Shown here in pieces: positions 46,211-55,700 of a stretch of 64,000 nt of DNA. The translations under genes were made by a program, and so were the position numbers. The DNA is from Roseburia sp. GTDB taxonomy: Bacteria > Bacillota > Clostridia > Lachnospirales > Lachnospiraceae. The notes under the pieces are model-generated. The model was not told the DNA's origin. It saw only the letters and a program-made list of their open reading frames with translations, and made no database searches. Numbering within the stretch: the first letter of the stretch is position 1; each line of letters begins with the position of its first letter. The stretch covers positions 138,887-202,886 of the forward strand of contig JAPFDX010000034.1 of assembly GCA_026168605.1 (NCBI GenBank), written 5' to 3'.

Positions 46211-49162
46211 TTACCGCTTCTCATCCCACTTTCTATTTGTTTCCAAAAAACGGTCATAAAAATCCTGGAGACTCTCTGTTCCGTTCCCGGCCTTCAGCAT
46301 ATGCTCCCGCATCGCCAGCATCTCCTCATGTGTAAAAGAGTATGTCTGTACCGGTGTGTCATTCTCAAGATTATCAAATGCTGCCCGCAATGCAGCCACA
46401 TACTCCGCATCCGTTTTCCAAACGGAATCATCCGCCAAACCGCCATTTTCATATGACTGCCCATAGTAGTGCTCATTGATAAAACGCGTTGTTTCCGCCG
46501 TCTCTGCCGGCATCGGCGCGGTGTCGACGATATGCACGGTGATCTGCTTTTTATAGATACTTCCGGCACTATCTACCACCGTCAGATTCTCCGTACAACT
46601 TCCACTCTTTTGAAACTGCGTGAAATCTGCTGGTGCATAATCCGGTATGGAAAAAGACGTACCGTTTTCGTGAAAACCCGGAAGAATCGGGCTGCCGTCC
46701 TCGCGGTCGGATGCAGTCGCATGGCTTAAGATCTCCTCCTGCGTGATAAAGCCACTCTGTGCCTGCTCCAGCGTATAGTAAAGATCTGCCGCCTGAATCC
46801 ACGGGCAGTCATCCCACACTGCATAGAGAGTGATCGTAGCACCATTTTGCCCCACTACCCCTGCCGCTTCGGTCAGCGCCTTCATATCAATGGTCTCACC
46901 CGCCTTCCACTGCGGTTCCAGGTCGCCTTTTTTATCTTCCAGAGACCACCCGAGGAATACAGACGGGTAAACCTTCGGTTTCTGCTCTGCTTCCGGCTGC
47001 TCCGTTGCCTGCTCCGCTCTGGATTCCTGCTGCTCTGTCTCCGCGCCATCCTCCGGCTGCTGCGTCACCGGAAGATCCATTTTCTCTACAGACGCCCCGG
47101 CTTCTGTTCCCGGCTCCTCTGTTGGTGGCATCACTTCGTCAACTTCCGGTTCTGTCTCTGTGTCCGGTGGCGTCGTTTCATCTGCTTCCGGCTGCTCCAC
47201 CGGTGGCGTCACTTCGTCAATTCCCGTTTCAGTCTCCGGCTGTTCCTCCGGCGTTGTCGCTTCGTCAGCTTCAGACTGTCCTTCCGGTTCTCCCGCTTCT
47301 GCTTCTGCTTCTTCCGGCTCTGCCGTTAAGCTAAGCGCACCGGACAGCACCTGATCCGTCACATTCACGCCGTCCTGCGTGTACTTGGCATAATAAGCTT
47401 CTCCATCCGGTAGCATGATCTGTTTGTCGTACTGCGTTGTGATATTGTCAAGATGCGTCACCTCTCCGCCATCGTTCGGATGGAATGCAACCGTATAGGC
47501 ATTGGCTTCTGCCTCTGCGCGCATGGAAACATTACCGTTTGGCATGGTAAAGGTGTAGTCCTTGTTTGCCATGTTGTAACTTCCCGTCCACCCCTTCCAG
47601 TGATAGCCCGGTTGCACTGTCGCGCCAATCGTCACCTTGCTTCCATACGGATAGTCACCGCCACCCGTCACGGATTCGATTCCGGCGCCTCCCTGCACAT
47701 CGAGCGTATATTTTGGTACTGCACTGGAAGATGCCTTCCACATCTGATCGATCCAGTACCCCGTGTTTGTGCCGTCTGCCCGAAGATAGCCATGAAAACC
47801 TGCGCTGTTTTTAAAGACTGTGCTGCCTGCTCCCTTTGGCTTACACTGCACCGTATAGCTGATCGTGCTGCCATTCATCATGGACGCAACAGAGTTACCG
47901 GAAAATGTCACCGTGTTGCCGCTTATCGCTCCCTGAATCGTGGTGCTGCCATTTACCACCGCCGTAGCACTGGTTGGCGTTAAGCCGCTGTCGATCTGTA
48001 CCGTCATATTTCCGTCATAGATTCCGGTGTCCGGTGTGGATGCAACGTTCTTAAATTCACCCTTTACCGTCACGCCGGAAGGGCTGTTCACTGTCGTTGT
48101 CTGGGTGCCTGCAAAATCAGGATAAGCGATATCTACCGCCATTCCAAGAAGAAACGAAGTCGTCCAGTTGATGTTTTGTACAGTCAGATCAATGCGGTTC
48201 GCATTGTTACCCATGTTACTGTTAATATCCGATAAGTCCATACGGATGCAGCCGTTTCCGTAATCTCTGTCATTGACCAGATTTCCGTTTCTGTACAGTC
48301 CGGGAGAATACGTCGAGTTTGACACCACCTGACCGATCAGTCTCCCGCTATTGTCATACGTGGAAATATTCTCAATCATAGGCTTGTCATGCCCTGCGTT
48401 TGACGCTCCGAAAAACACCTGCCCGGTCGCTGTTCCACTGGATTTTGACTTCAAACCGTTCCCAAGTGTCAGTGTTGAGCCGAAATCAGTTGCCATATAA
48501 AACTTTGCACCCATATCAAGCTTTACAGCCCTGACCGGGAAACTGTCGTCCTCCTCCACAACAATGAGCTGCCATGAGCCCGGGGATTCCCCGCCGCCAT
48601 AATCGCCGCCATCACCGTAATTAAAAAACGGAATGTTGCAGACTGCATAATTACCATATCCGGTATTTTTCACTATTTCAGTTACATCTGTCGCCATACA
48701 GAACAAGCTTCTCATGCCAGAATTATTACCAACCACACGCCAATCATTGATTGCGTATTCTGCACGTATAAAATGCTTGCTGCCATCCGATGCAACAAAC
48801 AAAACAGGATCTGTAGCTGCCTGCTTTGCCCTTGTCTGCCATACCAGATACGCATACTTGATCTTACTTGTACTGGTTGGTCTGTGCAACGTTGCTACCG
48901 AACTGTTTGCGTAACCCCCGCCCAGATCATTGTATATCTGTTTTCCCATCGGGTTCCCATGCGGACTGTACCTCACATAATGGTTTGTGTTTCCAGTATA
49001 GTTAAACTGATACCTGCCGACACGCGTACCGATCAGGGTCTGTATCGTCTCCTGTCCGGTAACTGCCGCGTTTACCCGCTGCGGCATTGCCGTTACAAGA
49101 CAAAGACACACCAGAATCACCGCGATCGCTCTTTCCATATTTAATTTTCTGCCATATTGCAA
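46211..49162 (-). CDS. Large secreted surface/adhesin-like protein with Listeria-Bacteroides-type repeat and acidic Pro/Glu/Thr repeats
   Basis: Signal peptide AIAVILVCLCLVTAMPQRVNA; TVAFHPNDGGEVTHLDNITTQYDKQIMLPDG; TPPVEQPEADETTPPDTETEPEVDEVMPPTEEPG. Confidence 0.85.
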   Translation of the reverse strand: MQYGRKLNMERAIAVILVCLCLVTAMPQRVNAAVTGQETIQTLIGTRVGRYQFNYTGNTNHYVRYSPHGNPMGKQIYNDLGGGYANSSVATLHRPTSTSKIKYAYLVWQTRAKQAATDPVLFVASDGSKHFIRAEYAINDWRVVGNNSGMRSLFCMATDVTEIVKNTGYGNYAVCNIPFFNYGDGGDYGGGESPGSWQLIVVEEDDSFPVRAVKLDMGAKFYMATDFGSTLTLGNGLKSKSSGTATGQVFFGASNAGHDKPMIENISTYDNSGRLIGQVVSNSTYSPGLYRNGNLVNDRDYGNGCIRMDLSDINSNMGNNANRIDLTVQNINWTTSFLLGMAVDIAYPDFAGTQTTTVNSPSGVTVKGEFKNVASTPDTGIYDGNMTVQIDSGLTPTSATAVVNGSTTIQGAISGNTVTFSGNSVASMMNGSTISYTVQCKPKGAGSTVFKNSAGFHGYLRADGTNTGYWIDQMWKASSSAVPKYTLDVQGGAGIESVTGGGDYPYGSKVTIGATVQPGYHWKGWTGSYNMANKDYTFTMPNGNVSMRAEAEANAYTVAFHPNDGGEVTHLDNITTQYDKQIMLPDGEAYYAKYTQDGVNVTDQVLSGALSLTAEPEEAEAEAGEPEGQSEADEATTPEEQPETETGIDEVTPPVEQPEADETTPPDTETEPEVDEVMPPTEEPGTEAGASVEKMDLPVTQQPEDGAETEQQESRAEQATEQPEAEQKPKVYPSVFLGWSLEDKKGDLEPQWKAGETIDMKALTEAAGVVGQNGATITLYAVWDDCPWIQAADLYYTLEQAQSGFITQEEILSHATASDREDGSPILPGFHENGTSFSIPDYAPADFTQFQKSGSCTENLTVVDSAGSIYKKQITVHIVDTAPMPAETAETTRFINEHYYGQSYENGGLADDSVWKTDAEYVAALRAAFDNLENDTPVQTYSFTHEEMLAMREHMLKAGNGTESLQDFYDRFLETNRKWDEKR

Positions 49163-49178
49163 CTTATTCCCTCCGTTC

Positions 49179-50111
49179 TTAATGCCATTCAGACGTACCG
49201 CCTAAATCCGTGCCATCATCTGAGCCAGTGCCCGGCTGTGGTACAAAATCCTCAACGTCGTCAAACTCCGGAGACTCCCACCAGTTATCAGACGGCGCGC
49301 CACTGTTACCAGATGTATCACCACCAGCATTTCCTGCATCTGTACCGCCTGCATTGCCGGTATTTCCGCCATTGCCTGCGTCTCCTGCGTTACCGCCCTG
49401 ATCTGTGCCGCCTGCATTGCCGGTATTTCCGCTGTTATCTGTATTTCCGGTTCCTCCGACATTTCCTGCGCCGCCGTTACTGCCTGCATTCCCAGTGCTG
49501 CCATTATCAGGAGCTGCGGTGCTTCCGGTGTTACCGCTGTTACCCGCACTGTTTGTATTTCCTACATTATTTACATTTTCTACATTTCCAGTATTGCCCG
49601 CAGCCCCTGTATTTCCAGCATTTCCTCCATTATTTCCACTGACCGCACTACCGTTACTTCCTGCTCCCTTTGTCGGAGTACTTACTTTCTGATCGGACAG
49701 ATACTTGTCACTGACATATCCTTCCTCACCGTTATAATTGATCCGGTACCAGCCCGTATCCGCCTGACCGGTCACGGTTACTTTCTGTCCTGCCGTTAAA
49801 CTGCCGAGTTTTTCATGATCGGAGCCAGGACCCTTTCTGACATTTACGGTCTGCGTGGCATACTTTGTAGCAGACAGTTCTGTGACGGCAAATGCCGGAG
49901 TTTCCGTTTCTTCCGGAATCTCTGTTTCTGTCGTCTCTGTTTCCTCTGTTTCTTCCGCGATCTCTGTGACTTCCTCTGTCTCTGTCACTGCAATAACTTC
50001 CGTTCCTACGACATCCTCGGTCTTATTGCTGCCGCATCCGGTCACTGCTCCTGCAAGCACGCTCACGCTTAATCCCATGATTCCCAAAAATTTCAGTGTG
50101 TTCTTTTTCAT
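49179..50111 (-). CDS. SH3b-domain lipoprotein with long Gly-Asn-rich repeat tail
   Basis: MKKNTLKFLGIMGLSVSVLAGAVTGCGSN lipobox; QTVNVRKGPGSDHEKLGSLTAGQKVTVTG SH3b; GNTGNAGGTDQGGNAGDAGNGGNTGNAGGTDAGNAGG. Confidence 0.85.
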   Translation of the reverse strand: MKKNTLKFLGIMGLSVSVLAGAVTGCGSNKTEDVVGTEVIAVTETEEVTEIAEETEETETTETEIPEETETPAFAVTELSATKYATQTVNVRKGPGSDHEKLGSLTAGQKVTVTGQADTGWYRINYNGEEGYVSDKYLSDQKVSTPTKGAGSNGSAVSGNNGGNAGNTGAAGNTGNVENVNNVGNTNSAGNSGNTGSTAAPDNGSTGNAGSNGGAGNVGGTGNTDNSGNTGNAGGTDQGGNAGDAGNGGNTGNAGGTDAGNAGGDTSGNSGAPSDNWWESPEFDDVEDFVPQPGTGSDDGTDLGGTSEWH

Positions 50112-50218
50112 AACTTCTCCTCTTCTTTTCTTCTTCCATTGATAACATTTTTACAACAGTAGTATTAGTATACCTGAACCGCGCTGAAAATACCAGTATA
50201 TCTTTTCTCTGCAACACA

Positions 50219-50824
50219 CTATTCCCATGCGGCGTAATAGGAAAGCTCTCCATGCACCGGCTGTGAAAAATCTGCAAGATAATCATTGCTGTCTCTCCAG
50301 CCGGCAAAGGATGCTCCCTCCAGCCTCGGCTCCACCGGCATTTTCACCGTCTCCCCATCCATCACCACGCAGCGTTTATAACAGTCCCCGTCTTCCACCA
50401 GTTCTTCCTTATTCATATAAAATGAAACTTCGCACACCTTCATCTTTGGTTCCTCCTTTTTCCGTTCACGGATAACCACGCGTTCCCACGAGGTCTCTCC
50501 CTCCATGCCGTTAGGGTGCGCATAGCTTCCCGCCACACGCAATGCCAGAATCCCTTTCTCTGCATCTGCCTGGCAGACTTCAAATGTCAGATCTGTGTCC
50601 GCGTCCACCGCGAGCGCCATGCGCCCGATACAGCCCGCGAGAAGCTCTTTCTCGCCATATACAGTCTCGCTCTCCGCCACTTCTTTTAAGGCGCCCTCCA
50701 TCGCTGTCGACAGATTTTCCCGCACTTCAGTGTTTCGGTTCATGTCCCCACAGATCGTCATGACCATCGCGAGCACCATTACTCCCAAAATCCCACTCAC
50801 AAGCAGCAATGCCACATTTTTCAT
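50219..50824 (-). CDS. Pilus-locus membrane protein with C-terminal Listeria-Bacteroides-like repeat
   Basis: MKNVALLLVSGILGVMVLAMVMTICGDMN; C-terminal GETVKMPVEPRLEGASFAGWRDSNDYLADF. Confidence 0.7.
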   Translation of the reverse strand: MKNVALLLVSGILGVMVLAMVMTICGDMNRNTEVRENLSTAMEGALKEVAESETVYGEKELLAGCIGRMALAVDADTDLTFEVCQADAEKGILALRVAGSYAHPNGMEGETSWERVVIRERKKEEPKMKVCEVSFYMNKEELVEDGDCYKRCVVMDGETVKMPVEPRLEGASFAGWRDSNDYLADFSQPVHGELSYYAAWE

Positions 50825-51306
50825 GCCACACCTCCGTTTACCGGAAGCAGGATCCTGCACCGTTTTATGTGATTCCATCTGTCCGTTGCACACAGTTGCA
50901 CCAGATAAATCCCCGGGCGTTCAAACGAAATCTGTCCGGTCTGCGCATCATAAATGTCATACTCCACCGCTCCCTGTCTGTCGTAGACACCTTCTATTAC
51001 CGGATCCAGTTCTGTGTTTTCACAGTCCGACGCACCGAAAAGCTCTGATGCAGGATAGCTGCCAACAAGCAGCGGCTCTTTTTTCCGGCAGAAAATTTCC
51101 GGTCTTTTCCGCGCCCCCTCCTCCACATAAACCACAAATTCGCTCCCCTTTTCCGGTTGTTCTTCCGTCAAAAATGCTCCCATCATATGCCAGATACCGA
51201 CATTTCCGTTCTCATCCTGTATCCCCGTAAAAAGAAGTACAAGAAAAAGAAACAGCACTGCCAGCCCCAGCAGAAATTTTCCATATATCTCTATGATCTG
51301 TTTCAT
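50821..51306 (-). CDS. Hypothetical single-TM protein of the Tad-like locus
   Basis: MKQIIEIYGKFLLGLAVLFLFLVLLFTGIQ; 4-nt overlap with 50219-50824 gene. Confidence 0.7.
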   Translation of the reverse strand: MKQIIEIYGKFLLGLAVLFLFLVLLFTGIQDENGNVGIWHMMGAFLTEEQPEKGSEFVVYVEEGARKRPEIFCRKKEPLLVGSYPASELFGASDCENTELDPVIEGVYDRQGAVEYDIYDAQTGQISFERPGIYLVQLCATDRWNHIKRCRILLPVNGGVA

Positions 51307-51318
51307 CGCAACTCCCTT

Positions 51319-51465
51319 CTACCCACAAATCGTATACAGATATTGCAGACAGATCTGTCGCAGCGCTCCGCCACTCTGAAATAATTTCATCCAGACGGAA
51401 AACACTGCCAGCCCGCCTGCCAGTTGCAGCAGACTGCTGCCGTAATGCTCCATAATTTCCTTCAT
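51319..51465 (-). CDS. Micro-ORF, 48-aa pilin-like TM peptide
   Basis: Manual translation: MKEIMEHYGSSLLQLAGGLAVFSVWMKLFQSGGALRQICLQYLYTICG*, RBS-like ggagg upstream; not in the ORF track. Confidence 0.6.
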   Translation of the reverse strand: MKEIMEHYGSSLLQLAGGLAVFSVWMKLFQSGGALRQICLQYLYTICG

Positions 51466-51488
51466 GATCTTTCCTCCATTTCATGCAC

Positions 51489-51599
51489 TCACAAAAGTAC
51501 CGACATATAATTTAACAATGTTGCCATCCACACAGCAAAACAGCTTCCGCCCAGCAATACCAGCATTGCCACTCCCATCTCACCGATCACTGTTTCCAT
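51489..51599 (-). CDS. Micro-ORF, 36-aa TM peptide
   Basis: Manual translation: METVIGEMGVAMLVLLGGSCFAVWMATLLNYMSVLL*; not in the ORF track. Confidence 0.5.
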   Translation of the reverse strand: METVIGEMGVAMLVLLGGSCFAVWMATLLNYMSVLL

Positions 51600-51652
51600 T
51601 TTCCGCATCCCCCTCTCATATCCGGTTAAAAACAAGCGTCCACACACCAGAT

Positions 51653-51988
51653 TTATCGTGCAATCCCCCGTGTTGTGCGCTCCTGCGCAATCCCAAGCAG
51701 CGGAATCTTGTAATCATAGATCAGGCATACCTCCGCCATCTGGCGGTTCTCATCCCCTCCATATTTACACGGCGTAATCTCTAACCTATACCCTCTCCGC
51801 TCCGCTTCACGGACGCACCCCGCCGTCACATTCGGATTAAAGTTGCTGTTTTCCAGCTCAGCCACCACCGCAGCCTTATATTCTTTTGCCTCCGCAACCT
51901 CGCCACTGACGCCGAGCATACTGACGCACAGACACAGATTACACATCAGCATCAGAAGTCCCGAAAAAATCTCCACAATATACTTCAA
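51653..51988 (-). CDS. Pseudopilin-like/DUF4320-like protein
   Basis: N-terminal hydrophobic helix MKYIVEIFSGLLMLMCNLCLCVSMLGVSGEVAEAKEYK in Tad locus. Confidence 0.6.
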   Translation of the reverse strand: MKYIVEIFSGLLMLMCNLCLCVSMLGVSGEVAEAKEYKAAVVAELENSNFNPNVTAGCVREAERRGYRLEITPCKYGGDENRQMAEVCLIYDYKIPLLGIAQERTTRGIAR

Positions 51989-51990
51989 GC

Positions 51991-53529
51991 CTACGCACCT
52001 CCTATACTTCCAAGCACCTGCAGCATCACCGCCATCCCGACAGTGAGATCTGTCAGAAGCTTTCCGATCGCCGCAAGCACCGGATAGGAAAAGATCAGTT
52101 TCATCCGAAACGCCATCCTGCCATCCCGGATCGCATCTGCATTCTCCTGCATCTGCCCCGTCCGCTCCAAAAAACGGTTCATCTGCACGCCGACATTCCC
52201 GGTTCCGTTTTCCGAGAATGCGTGCAGCATCTTCATACAGCCTCCAATCTCCGGCAGATCAAAATTCCGGCAAAAATCCGTGTAGGTCTGCAGTTCTCCC
52301 GGGCGCTGCTTCATCCTCTCCCGCAGGGAGACCAGCTCATGACGCAGCACAGCGGGCGCTCTGTCCACCGATTTTACCAGTGCAACCTGCACATTATTAT
52401 TCTGCAATAACAACAGCATCTCCATCAGCCACTGCGGCAGAGCCAGATACATCGCCTCCGTCACATCCTTTTTCGCCAGACGATAGCCAAGCCTGCGGTA
52501 GCCGGCGAGAAATGCGGCAAGAGACATACCGATAACGGCAGGCAGCATCCACCCCGCGATCAGAAATCCTGCTGCCGCCACAAGAATCCCCGCAAAAAGC
52601 CAGTACTGCCACCGTTTTTTCTCCGCCTTCTCATAATTCATCACAAGATCATAGCTGTGCTGCACATATTCCGGCGCGTGGACATCCGTCTCGCTCAGCC
52701 AGTCCGCCGTCAGTCCTCTGGTGCTTTTCACCAGGATCTGAAGGAGCAGCAGGATAAAAACCGTCGACGACACCTGTATCACCGGAATGGAAAAGATGTC
52801 TGCCATGTCTCCCGTGTGAAACAACTGACGCATCCCCTCGAGCACATAGAGCGCCACCGCGCACAGCCCAACCGAAACCACGATCGAGATAATATTGTCC
52901 GTATGGTATTTCTTTTTTTCCGCCTGAAGCTGATATTCCCGTTTCTTCCACTTCTCAAGATCCTCCAGTATCAGCAGGATCGAATCCTCCGCCACGCCTC
53001 CATATGCCTCCGTTGCACGCAAAAGCTCGTGTACCAGCGTCAGCTTCGCACACTTATAATGCTCCTCAATGCGCAAAAGTCCTTCCGCGAGCACCCCCTG
53101 CTCCGTCTCCGGTTTTCCAAGCTCCATGTGGATCAGCGCGGCGTCGATACACCTTCGCATCTGTCCGTCGGGAAAAAGCTCCCTTGTTTCCTTTAACGCC
53201 CCGGTCACCTTTCCCGTTTTCTGAAAAGAATAGAGCATCTGCTCCATATATGCCACAACGTCCGCAAACCGTTTCTGCTCATACATCCGCTTATACATAT
53301 CCAGCACAAGAATGGGCAACACAAACGCCGCTGCCGCTGTGATCACGATCACATACACCGTCTCCAGCCGGAAAATCATTCCCAGCATCCCGCTCCCAAG
53401 CAGCGCTCCCAAAATCCACAGACTGTGCGCCTTCCATGAAAAATGATAACCGTAGATATCGACCTCGCGCTCCAGATTCCTTGGGTTCAGCAGCGCAAAC
53501 TTCTTCCATATTGTTTTTCTGCTCTTCAT
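51991..53529 (-). CDS. Tad-type membrane platform protein (TadB/TadC-like)
   Basis: ORF track 51991-53955 trimmed to MKSRKTIWKKFALLNPRN at 53529; multi-TM, T2SSF-like; directly after tadA-like gene. Confidence 0.75.
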   Translation of the reverse strand: MKSRKTIWKKFALLNPRNLEREVDIYGYHFSWKAHSLWILGALLGSGMLGMIFRLETVYVIVITAAAAFVLPILVLDMYKRMYEQKRFADVVAYMEQMLYSFQKTGKVTGALKETRELFPDGQMRRCIDAALIHMELGKPETEQGVLAEGLLRIEEHYKCAKLTLVHELLRATEAYGGVAEDSILLILEDLEKWKKREYQLQAEKKKYHTDNIISIVVSVGLCAVALYVLEGMRQLFHTGDMADIFSIPVIQVSSTVFILLLLQILVKSTRGLTADWLSETDVHAPEYVQHSYDLVMNYEKAEKKRWQYWLFAGILVAAAGFLIAGWMLPAVIGMSLAAFLAGYRRLGYRLAKKDVTEAMYLALPQWLMEMLLLLQNNNVQVALVKSVDRAPAVLRHELVSLRERMKQRPGELQTYTDFCRNFDLPEIGGCMKMLHAFSENGTGNVGVQMNRFLERTGQMQENADAIRDGRMAFRMKLIFSYPVLAAIGKLLTDLTVGMAVMLQVLGSIGGA

Positions 53530-54593
53530 TACTTCCCCTCTTTTACATACTTCTCCCACTCCGCACACGCAAAAGGATCTTCGATCCCCGCCCGTGCAAA
53601 ACGTTTCCGGATCGCGGGCGGAAACTCCCGCGATACCACCTCTCCGTCCTCCACCAGCATATAGATACAGTTTTCCTTTCCCTCCCTGCTGTAAAAGCAG
53701 AGCTGGTCGATATAACGCCGTATCTTCCCATCCGGCTGCCTGACGCAGCGGATTAAGATCCCGACATCCACATACCTGTAGATCCGGTTCTCCATCCGCC
53801 ACGCATCCTTTGAATCGCTCAGCATATTCTGAATGCGGTCCGGCAGCTTTCTGACATCGTCCAGGTGGATGGTCGTAAACCCGCTGACCCCAGTGCTCCA
53901 CTGCTCCAGAAGCGACAGCACCTCCACAGAGCGCGCCTCGGAGAGCACGAGCCATTTCGGATTCTGGCGCAGGCTCGCCTTGATCGCATCCGTGTAATCA
54001 AAGCCTGCGCCCACCCGCAGCTCGACGGCATCCGCACCCGGATTGATCTCGCCGTAATGAATCTCGTAGGAGTCCTCGATGGTGATGACACGTTCTGACT
54101 TTGGGATAAACTGCATAAAAAATTTGGCGCACTCTGTCTTTCCTGCGCCCGGCTCCCCGCCAAACACAAAATTCATCCCGACCCGCACGCAGTTGACCAG
54201 AAGCTTTAACATCTCCTCCGGCACATAGCCTTCCGCGAGCATCCGCGCAATGCTGTTGCGCACCATGCAGGGGGATTTCCGGATGCAGATGCTGATACCG
54301 GACGCCGTCACCGAATCGTGAATGATACTGATGCGCAGCTCCTTCGTATCCGCCTCCAAAATCTTGTTGGCATGGTTAAACTGCTTGTTCACACAGTTTG
54401 AAATATTGTGGGTGAACGTATGGATAAACTCCTCCGTCAACTGCTCCTTTGCGCGGTAGCGCCCTCTCCGCAGGTCCGTGATCCACAGCTCCCTGCCGTT
54501 ATAGTCCACGTCCGTCACATTCGGCAACTGCAGATATTTCCACAACACGCCAAACTGCTCTGCCGTCGGCTCAAATGTCAGAATCTCTCCCAT
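53529..54593 (-). CDS. TadA/CpaF-family secretion ATPase
   Basis: FVFGGEPGAGKTECAKFFMQFIPKSERVITIEDSYEIH; LRQNPKWLVLSEARSVE. Confidence 0.92.
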   Translation of the reverse strand: MGEILTFEPTAEQFGVLWKYLQLPNVTDVDYNGRELWITDLRRGRYRAKEQLTEEFIHTFTHNISNCVNKQFNHANKILEADTKELRISIIHDSVTASGISICIRKSPCMVRNSIARMLAEGYVPEEMLKLLVNCVRVGMNFVFGGEPGAGKTECAKFFMQFIPKSERVITIEDSYEIHYGEINPGADAVELRVGAGFDYTDAIKASLRQNPKWLVLSEARSVEVLSLLEQWSTGVSGFTTIHLDDVRKLPDRIQNMLSDSKDAWRMENRIYRYVDVGILIRCVRQPDGKIRRYIDQLCFYSREGKENCIYMLVEDGEVVSREFPPAIRKRFARAGIEDPFACAEWEKYVKEGK

Positions 54594-54604
54594 GGTCTCC
54601 TCCT

Positions 54605-54766
54605 ACGACAACTGCCCCATACTGGAAAAGAATCCCGTCAGCGCATTTTTAAACTCCGCCGCCACATAGCCGTTTTCCGAGAGCGCTGCCACAAGGATCG
54701 CCCCAAGCGCCAGCAGCACGATCACCGCCAGAATTGCATTTCCGTAATGTTTCATGATCTGTTCCA
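54605..54766 (-). CDS. Micro-ORF, about 53-aa Flp-pilin-like TM peptide
   Basis: Manual translation: MEQIMKHYGNAILAVIVLLALGAILVAALSENGYVAAEFKNALTGFFSSMGQLS*; not in the ORF track. Confidence 0.65.
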
Positions 54767-54847
54767 TATTCCAATCCTCCATCTTTTTTTACTTACTATT
54801 TTTATTTGTTACTTGTTATTACTCTTTCACGTTCTGTCTCATCCTGC

Positions 54848-55393
54848 TCATAGGAAGTCCTCTCCCGCCAGCCTTAGCATACGGTCCGCCGCCCGTTTCA
54901 CACTGCGGATAAACCGCTCGTTTTCAAACGTCGCAGGCTCTGTGTGCTGGCTTCTGATAAAATCTTCTCCCACGCCGCGCCGAAGCGCCTCCGCAAATGC
55001 AGGATTATAGGGAATGACCGCTACCCGTTCCGGCGGTATGCGGTACATACGGCACAGATACGCCTCGTCCGCACCCTCCTCGCCGTCACGGTTCTCCAGC
55101 AGAAACATCGCCCTCCTCGCTACGTGAAAATCTTCGGCAAAGAAGCGTGCAATGCTCTCCTTTTTACTCCTGAGGTTCACAACGGCAAGATCCGCGTGCC
55201 ATAAAAAATGACACCGTCTGCCCGAAAATCCCGTTCCGCAGTCACTGACCGCGATCTTCCCCGTATCCTCCCGCAGAAAACGTCCGGTCACCACGCACTC
55301 TTCCCCACAAAGAGCGCGAAGCATCCCCGTCACAGCCACCATATGCGCAGTTGTGCCGCTGGCGTGTTCCCTGCCCCAGAACACAAGGTTCAT
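54848..55393 (-). CDS. Degenerate CpaE/MinD-like P-loop protein of the Tad locus
   Basis: MNLVFWGREHASGTTAHMVAVTGMLRALCGEECVVTG; ParA-like layout with non-canonical Walker A. Confidence 0.55.
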   Translation of the reverse strand: MNLVFWGREHASGTTAHMVAVTGMLRALCGEECVVTGRFLREDTGKIAVSDCGTGFSGRRCHFLWHADLAVVNLRSKKESIARFFAEDFHVARRAMFLLENRDGEEGADEAYLCRMYRIPPERVAVIPYNPAFAEALRRGVGEDFIRSQHTEPATFENERFIRSVKRAADRMLRLAGEDFL

Positions 55394-55700
55394 CCGTGCC
55401 TTCTCCGTATTCTGTTGTGTTCATAAAAAGTGAAATATCTGGAATCATTCCAAGAACTGTGGGATTTCACATTCATCCTCTCGTACCTCCTCATTTCAGC
55501 AGATGAAACAAGTGCGATACACAAGCGAACCCACATATTTGATAAAAGATGGTTGTATTATAATCCTTTTCTTTACGTTTGTAAATACTGTTTTTCGAAA
55601 AAAAATTATTTATAAAACTTTTATTTTTGTCACAATTCATTTATAATATCCTTAACAAAAAAGATGTATTTTTTCGCAACATACCATTTTAGGAGGCTTC

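Noticed and set aside
49202-49680. Repeated 20-nt blocks that could look like a CRISPR or minisatellite
   Set aside because: Inside a coding frame encoding Gly-Asn repeats; spacing irregular, no unique spacers and no cas genes
51991-53955. 654-aa ORF as given in the ORF track
   Set aside because: The first ~140 codons overlap the tadA-like gene in another frame; the real start is the ATG at 53529
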